Positions 31,377-38,227 of a stretch of DNA of 38,665 nucleotides are shown here, one piece after another. The position numbers and the translations under genes were made by a program. The notes beneath the pieces are model-generated. The model was given only the letters and a program-made list of their open reading frames with translations. It made no database searches and was not told where the DNA came from. This DNA is from UBA993 sp964436815 (GTDB lineage Bacteria; Bacillota; Dethiobacteria; DTU022): positions 1-38,665 of the forward strand of contig CAYTER010000018.1 of assembly GCA_964436815.1 (NCBI GenBank), given 5' to 3'. The first letter of the stretch is position 1, and every line of letters begins with the position of its first letter.

Positions 31377-32084
31377 CTAGTGTTTGCCTCTTTTCCGTCT
31401 CGTGCGCTGCCTGATCAGGAAAGCACCTGCGGTGCAAAGCGCTATTCCAGCTGAAACCGATGCCGCTAGTGCTCCTCCGGTAGGCGGAGTAGGCTTGGGC
31501 TTCGGTTCAGGTTTAGGTTCGGGCTTCGGTGGCTCCGGCTCCGGCTTATCCTCCACCTTCTTTTCTGCTTCTTTTAAGACATCGTAGCGCCAGCAGATAT
31601 CAAATTCTGTTGCCCCATAAACTTCCATCGCGTATTGAACCAGCCTGCGGGCTTCAAGGATGAGTGGCCAGTCTTCCTCCGTAATCTCGGAAGCCGGAGG
31701 AATCAGGTCAATCGCCCGCTGGGCATCCCGGATAGCGAGCATTTTGTATACCCGCTGCTCGACGGCGTATAGTTTGGCCAGTTCAGGAAAATCGGCATCC
31801 ACTGCACCGAACTCTTCCTTCGCTTTTTGCACAAGAACAAATGCCCTTGCAGCGTCGTTAATATATGATTGTTCGTAGGAAACGATATATTCGGGGTTGG
31901 GTAGTCGTCGAATAGCATCATTGGCAGCTGCTATTGCAGCAGCTTTTTCTGCCGGGGTATAATTTAAATTAATTGCCGCTTCATCAACGTTGGCGTAGCC
32001 GACCTGGGGGCTTAGTATTAATATCGAGAAGCAGATCAGCGATACGACAAGGAGAAGCAATCCGTACCTGCCTAGCTTTTTCAT
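31377..32084 (-). CDS. anchored surface protein with two helical modules and PPTGG tail
   Basis: A 235-residue protein. The signal peptide (about 1-30) is followed by two helical modules: AAANDAIRRLPNPEY to FGAVDADF and LAKLYAVEQRV, then AIRDAQRAIDLIPP to LVQYAMEVYGA. They match the pair in the second cohesin protein. A Pro/Glu/Lys linker of PEPKPEPKPK type leads to TPPTGGA, a transmembrane helix and a strongly basic tail RTRRKRGKH. It has no cohesin domain. ATG 32082-32084 has AAAGGGAG upstream. It looks like a stripped-down partner of cohesin protein 2, perhaps a stalk or a competitor for the same partner. The family is not recognised. Confidence 0.8.
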   Translation of the reverse strand: MKKLGRYGLLLLVVSLICFSILILSPQVGYANVDEAAINLNYTPAEKAAAIAAANDAIRRLPNPEYIVSYEQSYINDAARAFVLVQKAKEEFGAVDADFPELAKLYAVEQRVYKMLAIRDAQRAIDLIPPASEITEEDWPLILEARRLVQYAMEVYGATEFDICWRYDVLKEAEKKVEDKPEPEPPKPEPKPEPKPKPTPPTGGALAASVSAGIALCTAGAFLIRQRTRRKRGKH

Positions 32085-32089
32085 ATTAT

Positions 32090-32220
32090 TCTCTCCCTTT
32101 AAATGTCATTGTGCGTCCCGTATCTCTCTATCTTTATCTCTATCTAACCGGGCGCCGAAATCCGGTAACTGGGTCCTCCTTGTTTCACCTCCGCTGCAAA
32201 AACTATTGATCTTTGCAGTC
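32090..32220 (-). promoter_or_regulatory. candidate structured RNA leader of the helical-module gene
   Basis: On the minus strand this 5' UTR segment contains CTGCAAA/TTTGCAG (7-bp stem, 11-nt loop), then AGGTGAAACAAGGAGGACCC. A GTTACCGG...CCCGGT hairpin follows, and then a purine tract made of GATAGA-like units. The segment also holds an internal GGAGG and a 14-codon frame starting at GTG. It is unusually well structured for a UTR and follows a good promoter (32358-32386). No established riboswitch class was assigned. The rest of the gene-free 32085-32491 region is A/T-rich, with two overlapping alternative hairpins: GAGACA/TGTCTC and AAAATAG/CTATTTT. Confidence 0.45.
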
Positions 32221-32357
32221 CACTGTTATTAACCACTCACTGAAAATAGAGACACTTTGGCCTATTTTAATATGTCTCCGAAAAAAATTCTATTTTTTTG
32301 TAAAAGATCCTTCTTTTTCGTGTAAATATTTTTCTATTCTGGTTTATTATTATGGTT

Positions 32358-32386
32358 ATTCTATATCTTTCTTTTTAATAAATCAA
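32358..32386 (-). promoter_or_regulatory. sigma-A promoter of the helical-module gene
   Basis: On the minus strand TTGATT (complement of 32381-32386) and TAGAAT (complement of 32358-32363) are exactly 17 nt apart. The -10 matches 5 of 6 positions and the -35 matches 4 of 6. A start near 32350 gives a leader of about 265 nt, which is long enough for RNA-based control. Confidence 0.65.
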
Positions 32387-32491
32387 GCATTTTTTGCCAA
32401 AATAGCCTATTTTTTTCCCATTTCCCATTCCTATAATTGGTATAAGCTGCTTAAAGCCACCTTTTTCTTCCACGTTAGGCTCTTCAGACAA

Positions 32492-34312
32492 TTAACGCTT
32501 TTGGCTGAAATAAGCCTCGATACCCCTGTAGAGGGCCATAGCGACCCTCTCCTGTGCTTCCGGATCAACTAAGATTCGCTCTTCTGCAGGATTGCTGATA
32601 AAAGCAACTTCAACCAGTGCCGCAGGGATTTTAGAATTTGTGATTACGAAGAAACTACTTTCTTTTACCCCCCTGTTGCGCAAACCGATAGCCGCGATTA
32701 ACTCTCTCTGCAGCTGGATGGCCAGCAGCCTGCTGGCAGCGCTTAGACCATTCCTGGCGCAGTAATGGGTTTCGGTTCCGTTCGACTCCGGGTTGGAAAA
32801 GGCGTTGGCATGAATACTAACCATGATATCAGCATTGGAGCCGTTGATCAGATCAACCCGCTGCTGGTGGTTAATAGTCTGATCGCCGGTGCGGGTTACC
32901 ACAACTGTTGCTCCGGCTTCATTCAGTAGTTTGATCAGTTTTTCGGCAATGGCAAGATTAACAACTTTCTCGCGCAAGCCTGATGGCCCGGTAGCCCCTG
33001 AATCAGATCCGCCGTGCCCGGGGTCTACCGCAATTTTACGACCGGCCAGCGAAGTTGAGGTTATAGTGATGTTGCGGACATAGGCCCCGTGAACCCAGCC
33101 TTTTTTTCCATCCGGTGTAATGACATTTAACCACTCATTCTGGTTTCCAACGACCTGCAACATCGTCCCTAAAAATAGACGATCAAGAATTTCATGGTCA
33201 GTGCTCGGCCCACCGCGCAGGCGCAGCACATCAACATCAACCACCACTTTATTGGCAGTGCTTTCAGAAGGAACTCCTGTGGCAGGAGGCGGTGCCGGCG
33301 GTTGGCTTTCCGCAGGTGGCGAAGGTTGTGTTGCCAAAGGAACCGCTTTCATCTGGTTGACTAAATCAATAATGTAGAGGTGATAATCTTCAAGAGGGGT
33401 CCAGTTGGTGCTTAAATCTTCAACATACTGCACCAGGCCGGCCCAGGGTTGGGCAGCCGCTATCTGATAGCGGCCGTGCGGCTCACCAATCGGCTGCAAT
33501 CCCAAATAAGCAGCCATATGGTTATAGTGGGCGCGCACCCCCTCTTCCGGGGTGGCAAACCGTTCATGATCTTCCGGACTATCGCCTTCCGCTGTTGCCG
33601 TTTTAATCCCGGCCCAGTTGTTATAGTCAGCCGGCACCCGGTTGTCATAGCGGCCAAAGTTTGTTTCAACTGCCGCCTGGGCGTAAAGCACTTCCGGCCT
33701 CATACCGCAGAGCAATCCGTAGTCCCAGTAAAGCGGAGCGATATCAATAAAGCGCTGTTCAGCTCCGCGGCTAGCAGCCCAGGTTTGGGCCTGCTCAAGG
33801 GTGACCAGGGCCAGGCCAATAATCGGGGTCCTGGTCTGTGGCTGTGGCTGCTCAGATTCACTGGGCGGGCCGGAATTGCCGGCCGAAGTGGTTTTCGGAC
33901 TCTGGCTAAGCTGCCCGTCTTTATAACTGATCACGATCACTGATATAGGGGTGGTGGCTTTAATCGCTTCTTCTGTGGCAAAATATACCTTTAAATCAAA
34001 GGATTTTTTCTGCAACAGCGCATTGGCATACGAATTGATAACAGCCTGGTAATCAAAATATTTACCGGCTGTATCGAGCAGCGCGTAAGTTTTCTTCGCG
34101 GAAAAATCTTCATAAAGTCCATTGGGTTGGCCCAAAATCTTAAGGGCATAGGAGTCAAGCAGGTCGGTGTAGCTATACTCGTAGAAAGAGCCGCTGTCGT
34201 CGCGGGTAATGAAACCCTTGATCGCTGCTTCCGCTGCCGGTGCAGTCAGCAACAAGCAGATTGCGACAGTAAGCAGAATACGGGGAAGTGTCTTTTTTCT
34301 TTTTAGCGACAC
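32492..34312 (-). CDS. peptidoglycan hydrolase: glucosaminidase-like, SH3b and N-acetylmuramoyl-L-alanine amidase domains
   Basis: A 606-residue exported wall hydrolase. Signal peptide at about 1-29. A lysozyme-like glucosaminidase domain (about 190-320) has MRPEVLYAQAAVETNFGRY and NNWAGIKT. A bacterial SH3 domain (about 353-410) contains VLRLRGGPSTDHE and GWVHGAYV. The C-terminal Amidase_3 domain (about 425-606) has its zinc ligands and catalytic residues: VDPGHGGSDSG, LREKVVNL, SIHANAF and ALVEVAFISN. It cleaves glycan strands and stem peptides. The start is GTG with GGAGG 7 nt upstream. It follows the c-di-GMP-riboswitch-controlled surface gene by only 32 nt, so it is probably co-regulated with it. 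Confidence 0.93.
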   Translation of the reverse strand: MSLKRKKTLPRILLTVAICLLLTAPAAEAAIKGFITRDDSGSFYEYSYTDLLDSYALKILGQPNGLYEDFSAKKTYALLDTAGKYFDYQAVINSYANALLQKKSFDLKVYFATEEAIKATTPISVIVISYKDGQLSQSPKTTSAGNSGPPSESEQPQPQTRTPIIGLALVTLEQAQTWAASRGAEQRFIDIAPLYWDYGLLCGMRPEVLYAQAAVETNFGRYDNRVPADYNNWAGIKTATAEGDSPEDHERFATPEEGVRAHYNHMAAYLGLQPIGEPHGRYQIAAAQPWAGLVQYVEDLSTNWTPLEDYHLYIIDLVNQMKAVPLATQPSPPAESQPPAPPPATGVPSESTANKVVVDVDVLRLRGGPSTDHEILDRLFLGTMLQVVGNQNEWLNVITPDGKKGWVHGAYVRNITITSTSLAGRKIAVDPGHGGSDSGATGPSGLREKVVNLAIAEKLIKLLNEAGATVVVTRTGDQTINHQQRVDLINGSNADIMVSIHANAFSNPESNGTETHYCARNGLSAASRLLAIQLQRELIAAIGLRNRGVKESSFFVITNSKIPAALVEVAFISNPAEERILVDPEAQERVAMALYRGIEAYFSQKR

Positions 34313-34344
34313 CGTGGCACCTCCGAAACAGTTCTCCCTGATTC

Positions 34345-35817
34345 TTAACGGCTTATTTTAACGTTACTGCGTAATGCCTGGTCGGCATCAACCTCGCCCC
34401 AGAAACGCTTGGCGTCAGCATTATAGCCTAAAACTGTACCGCTAACCTGGACAGTATAGTTCTGCGGGTCGGAAGCCGTAAGGGCAACTATAACCAATTT
34501 CTTTCCCGGGGTGAGACCTTCCTCAACAATAAAATCCCTGATCGGGTCTGGTGCAGGCTGCGGTTCCGGCGTCGGTTCAGGTTCAGGGACCGGAGCAGGC
34601 TCAGGTTTGGGAGCCGGAGCAGGAGCAGGCGCCGGCGTCGGTGAAGGACTTGGGGCCGGGCTGCTCGTTCCCTGGCTGCTACCTGATGAAGCAACGTAAA
34701 GCGGATCACCGTGCTCAATCAGCGCTTTCAACATTTCCACTGTTGTGATCTCGTGCCCGGCAATTGTCACCACATAATCTCCGCCGAATTCAATATTCTC
34801 CGGGATCTGTTCCAGGTTGGAACCGGCAGCGTTAACGATTAGCATTTCAATTAAACCCTCACCTTTAACTTCAGTTGCTTCATTCAACTCCAGGGTAGTG
34901 ACAGATACTTTCTCCGGCATGGTTAAGACATTATTTAAAGCTTCTTTTTCTACTATCAGGCCGTTTACTGTTGATTCGCCCAAAAATTCAAACTGCCCGG
35001 CCTCAGCCGAAATGGTCACCAGGTCAAATAGACCGTTCAGCTCCGTAATACCGGGGGCAGAAAGATAAGCGTTATTAACCGTGCAGCGGCCAAGCAGAAA
35101 CACCGCTCCATCCAGATAAAGACTTTCGATCACCAATCCATCGGGAAAAGTAATCGCCGAGCCGGCAGCCGGACGGGTTACGATTAACCGGCCAAGTGCC
35201 GTGCTGTTTAATTCAACATTTGATTCGGGAACGTTGAAGATTATAGTATTAAAAGTGCCAGTCAACTTAACCGGTTCAGCAGTCATAATCTCGACTGACT
35301 CATAGCCTTCAAAACCGGGGGCAGGGTTCTCAAGCAGGTTTGCCCCGGTTTCGATTACTGTTCTGGCTATGGTGGTATCACCGGAAGCGACAATTCTTAC
35401 TTCACCATCCGGGCGGTTTACCTTCAGTTCAGGAATAATACAATCCCGCAGGTAAATCGTGTTACGGCCGCCACCCTGTACAAGCACCGAGCCTTCTACG
35501 GCAACATTAATCAGCTCCACACTGCCATCGCCTATGCCTGGAGCCAGGTACAGGTTACCGCCGATGTGTGTATCCTCAAGTTTTTCTCCGGGGTTGTCAA
35601 TAGTGAAATCACCGGCAATCTGCCGGATTCCGAACTCATCAACCAATTCCATACGGCTGGCGGTCAAGAGGCCTTTAACAGAGGTGGCTACTCCGAAGAT
35701 ATCGGTGAAGAAGATCGCAGCAGATCCAACCACCAGCAAAACCAGGATAAGCAAGAAAACCTGGAGTGGGCTGATTTTAGTCTGCTTTTTCTTTTTACGC
35801 CGACTAGATCTGCTCAA
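34345..35817 (-). CDS. membrane-anchored beta-repeat surface protein under c-di-GMP riboswitch
   Basis: A 490-residue protein. A basic N-terminus (SRRKKKKQ) leads to one transmembrane helix (about 20-42). From about 60 to 360 there are short repeated strands such as GGNLYLAPG, VEGSVLVQGGG, TIYLRDC, LIVTRPA and SLYLDGAVFL. This pattern suggests a bactofilin-like or right-handed beta-solenoid fold. A proline-rich spacer of alternating PA/PEP (about 390-430) follows, then a small beta domain (KLVIVALTASDPQNYTVQVSG). No enzymatic motif was seen. TTG 35815-35817 has AAGGGAG 8 nt upstream and is preferred over an upstream TTG in the leader. It is probably a wall-spanning fibre or scaffold, transcribed with the amidase gene. 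Confidence 0.8.
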   Translation of the reverse strand: MSRSSRRKKKKQTKISPLQVFLLILVLLVVGSAAIFFTDIFGVATSVKGLLTASRMELVDEFGIRQIAGDFTIDNPGEKLEDTHIGGNLYLAPGIGDGSVELINVAVEGSVLVQGGGRNTIYLRDCIIPELKVNRPDGEVRIVASGDTTIARTVIETGANLLENPAPGFEGYESVEIMTAEPVKLTGTFNTIIFNVPESNVELNSTALGRLIVTRPAAGSAITFPDGLVIESLYLDGAVFLLGRCTVNNAYLSAPGITELNGLFDLVTISAEAGQFEFLGESTVNGLIVEKEALNNVLTMPEKVSVTTLELNEATEVKGEGLIEMLIVNAAGSNLEQIPENIEFGGDYVVTIAGHEITTVEMLKALIEHGDPLYVASSGSSQGTSSPAPSPSPTPAPAPAPAPKPEPAPVPEPEPTPEPQPAPDPIRDFIVEEGLTPGKKLVIVALTASDPQNYTVQVSGTVLGYNADAKRFWGEVDADQALRSNVKISR

Positions 35818-35836
35818 AACTTTTTCTCCCTTTTTA

Positions 35837-35861
35837 GAAAACAAGTCCTATTGATAAGGAC
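35837..35861 (-). terminator. small hairpin with T-rich tail between riboswitch and gene
   Basis: On the minus strand GTCCT-TATCAAT-AGGAC is followed by TTGTTTTC. It is a weak 5-bp stem but well placed, between the c-di-GMP aptamer and the ribosome site, to serve as part of the expression platform. Confidence 0.4.
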
Positions 35862-35867
35862 AGAAAC

Positions 35868-35976
35868 AACCTGCTTCGTCAGCCAGGCTGTCATAACCGC
35901 ACACTGTTTAAGGCGATCGTAGACCCTTGGCTTTGCGCTTCTGCCTTTCGGCAGCATTGCCCTTATCGATCAGGTT
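35868..35976 (-). ncRNA. cyclic di-GMP-I (GEMM) riboswitch
   Basis: On the minus strand the class I aptamer core is clear: AGGGCAAT, a GCTGCC-GAAA-GGCAG hairpin with the GNRA tetraloop, GCGCAAAGCC, GGGTCTA, and later ATGACAGCCTGGCTGAC. It follows the order of the Vibrio Vc2 aptamer. A closing P1 stem pairs AACCTG (complement of 35971-35976) with CAGGTT (complement of 35868-35873). It lies between a consensus promoter and the beta-repeat surface protein gene. It binds the second messenger c-di-GMP. Whether binding turns expression on or off is not certain from sequence. Confidence 0.9.
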
Positions 35977-36037
35977 ACCAATAAAAAAATGTATTATTTT
36001 ATGATCTCACGACATATATTTCTAAAATTTCATAATT

Positions 36038-36066
36038 ATATTATCAGGGCTTTCAATATTTGTCAA
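36038..36066 (-). promoter_or_regulatory. strong sigma-A promoter upstream of the c-di-GMP riboswitch
   Basis: On the minus strand a perfect -35 TTGACA (complement of 36061-36066) is 17 nt from TAATAT (complement of 36038-36043), which is preceded by an extended TGA. A perfect TATAAT three nt further downstream is an alternative -10. Transcription would start near 36031 and run through the aptamer. Confidence 0.8.
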
Positions 36067-36141
36067 CAACTTTTTAGGTAAAATAAGGATTATTTCTAAT
36101 AACTTGGTAAATATAGCTTTAAATTTAACAATAATTGGCTG

Positions 36142-38001
36142 CTACCTGGTATAGAGGTTGCGGTATTCATTAACCTGATCATAGTTACGCCAGAGGTTAT
36201 AATACCCGGCAATAAAATGCTCGACATCGTCTATCCTGATCCGGTAGGCATCGTGCCTGATGACGAATGTGCCGTTAACCTTTCCGGGGTTGGCCAGGTA
36301 CATGGCGTATTCGGGAAACATAAAACCGTTTAGCATGTGCTCAGCCCTTTTCAGAATTGCCCTGATAAAATAGTCGGCATCAAATTGTTCCAAATACTCT
36401 ACTTCGAGATCATTTTCGATGATCCGGTGATACAGTTCGAAACTGGCCATGAGCAGCTCCAGGTAAGTGTGGTACGAAGTATCACGGTAGTAGATTTCAT
36501 CAAGGTTTTCCTGAACATTGCGCAGGGCAAATTCATAGTAACGCGGATCTTCTATGTGCTTAGTGACCTCGTTCATGGCATAGGCAACCCAGTGATCGCG
36601 ATACTGGGTATAATCCTTAATAATAAAATTCTCTACCGCGGTCTGGACTGCATCAAGCCAGCGCTGATCGCCGGTTATTTCATAGAGAAGAGCGAGAGCA
36701 TAAGCGGATTCTCCATCATAATAAACAGTGCGATACTCCTCTTTCCTTGAAAAATCAGGATTAAGTACGTGGTAGAAAGTGCCCTCTTCAGGATCCATTA
36801 AGGCAAGGATACCGTTGCCCAGGGCAATAGATATATCCAGATACCGATCAGTGCCGAAAACATCCATGTATTCCTTCAGTAAAACAATGGCCAAGGCGTT
36901 GCCACCGAGCTTGATTTCATCATTCGGCCGATCAAGGACATATGCTGTATCCTCATCACTGTATACAATATGGTCATCGACCAGATAGCTGATTGTGCTC
37001 TCAATATGGGGGATTAGGTCCGTCCGGCCACCTATGGCATACAACCAGATCAGCGGCTGGATTGATACCGTGTGCCTCAATAGATTATAGTGGGTCAACC
37101 GATTATTAAATAGAGGATAATAACCGTAGATAAAAGCGCCATCATCCTGGATTTCGCCAACCAGCCACTCTGTGGCGGTAATGATCACGCTTTCGGCGAC
37201 ATCCCGGTTAAATTCTTCGATAATCCGCCGGCCAAAATCGTAACCTTCCGCTTCGTAGCTGTAAAGGGGATAAATTTCATTATCTTCATCAATAAACCAA
37301 CCGATCGTTGTAAAAATAATCAGCTCATCCGGCAAAGCGCTGATGGCTGCCTGTCCATATAACTCCCGGTACTGATTGATATTATCGAAATCAAGAATCC
37401 TCTCTTCATAATCGATCAAGTCATTCCCATTTAATTCGGCTTCCAGAAAAGCGGTCTTAAAATCGCTGTCCAGTGCTAGCCCTTTCCTGAAAAAATAACT
37501 TCTAAATGGCCTAATAGTTTCATTAAGCTGAACTGTTCTGATTTTTTCCATGGAGTCTACCAGGTCGACTTTAACCCAGAGCGGTTCAACCAGCGACCTG
37601 CGCAGATAGGTGATCGCTTCTTTAACCCCGTTATCCCAAGCTTCTTCCAGTGTTTGACCCGTGGCCTTAACCACTCCGGCCCGGCTGTCGATATCGCTGA
37701 TCGAGAAAAAAACAACATACTTCATTTCTCCCCCATTATTAAGGGACAGATCAGCAAATGCTTCATCTAATCGCTGATCTGAAAAAACTTCCTCTTTTAA
37801 CAGGGCTGTTTTGGACTGAAAAAGGCTGACATTTTCTGCTGCCAGCTCTTGATCGGCTGCACCGGAAAAAAAGTTATAGGCAAAATAAATAGCAACGGCT
37901 ATTATCAGCAGGGAAATAGCGGCTATTATCCTGCGTTTGCGACGCAGTAGTTGCTGTTCTTTCTTTGCTTCCCGTTTTTTTTGCTTCCTGGTTTTCGGCA
38001 T
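36142..38001 (-). CDS. membrane-anchored protein with (alpha/alpha)-barrel-like extracellular domain
   Basis: A 619-residue protein. A very basic cytosolic start (PKTRKQKKREAKKEQQLLRR) is followed by a transmembrane helix (about 27-48). The extracellular part has an alpha/beta segment to about 260, then repeated helical pairs such as GNALAIVLLKEYMDVFG, YYDGESAYALALLYEITGD and WVAYAMNEVT. These resemble (alpha/alpha)6-toroid folds such as GH88/GH105-like or epimerase proteins, but no specific family or catalytic dyad is certain. The start was set at ATG 37999-38001. The frame opens at 38064, but a likely -10 element overlaps that ATG. It may act on wall or surface glycans. Confidence 0.75.
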   Translation of the reverse strand: MPKTRKQKKREAKKEQQLLRRKRRIIAAISLLIIAVAIYFAYNFFSGAADQELAAENVSLFQSKTALLKEEVFSDQRLDEAFADLSLNNGGEMKYVVFFSISDIDSRAGVVKATGQTLEEAWDNGVKEAITYLRRSLVEPLWVKVDLVDSMEKIRTVQLNETIRPFRSYFFRKGLALDSDFKTAFLEAELNGNDLIDYEERILDFDNINQYRELYGQAAISALPDELIIFTTIGWFIDEDNEIYPLYSYEAEGYDFGRRIIEEFNRDVAESVIITATEWLVGEIQDDGAFIYGYYPLFNNRLTHYNLLRHTVSIQPLIWLYAIGGRTDLIPHIESTISYLVDDHIVYSDEDTAYVLDRPNDEIKLGGNALAIVLLKEYMDVFGTDRYLDISIALGNGILALMDPEEGTFYHVLNPDFSRKEEYRTVYYDGESAYALALLYEITGDQRWLDAVQTAVENFIIKDYTQYRDHWVAYAMNEVTKHIEDPRYYEFALRNVQENLDEIYYRDTSYHTYLELLMASFELYHRIIENDLEVEYLEQFDADYFIRAILKRAEHMLNGFMFPEYAMYLANPGKVNGTFVIRHDAYRIRIDDVEHFIAGYYNLWRNYDQVNEYRNLYTR

Positions 38002-38062
38002 TATACCCGCCCCATTACTTTGCCAGTCTTTAACTAAAGCACTATTATTTAATGATACCACC

Positions 38063-38091
38063 ATAATAAATATTTATTTTAAGCTGTGCAA
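38063..38091 (-). promoter_or_regulatory. candidate promoter of the (alpha/alpha)-domain gene
   Basis: On the minus strand TTGCAC (complement of 38086-38091) and TATTAT (complement of 38063-38068) are 17 nt apart. The -10 matches 5 of 6 and the -35 matches 3 of 6. Transcription from here would exclude the upstream ATG at 38064 and supports the start at 38001. Confidence 0.4.
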
Positions 38092-38134
38092 GCTGATCAG
38101 GCATGGAACATAATTATTTTGCAATTAAAGATTA

Positions 38135-38169
38135 GGAAAGGCGGCCGGTGTGTTTGCAGGCCGCCTTCC
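38135..38169 (-). terminator. GC-rich hairpin terminator downstream of the window-edge gene
   Basis: AAGGCGGCC (38138-38146) pairs with GGCCGCCTT (38159-38167), and flanking GG and CC add two more pairs, with a 12-nt loop. It lies 60 nt past the stop of the gene at 38228. TTTT follows on the plus side, and TAATCTTTAATT follows on the minus side. Confidence 0.7.
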
Positions 38170-38227
38170 TTTTACTGATTATTGCCCTTCATTGTCATTG
38201 CTTAACTTGCTACGATCATTGAATCGA

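Noticed and set aside
31973..32209. Plus-strand open frame over the leader of the helical-module gene
   Set aside because: It runs antisense to the signal peptide and leader, with repetitive LYLYLY from the purine tract and no ribosome site.
34511..34748. Gly/Ala- or Gln/Pro-rich plus-strand frames
   Set aside because: They are antisense shadows of the proline-rich spacer in the beta-repeat surface protein.
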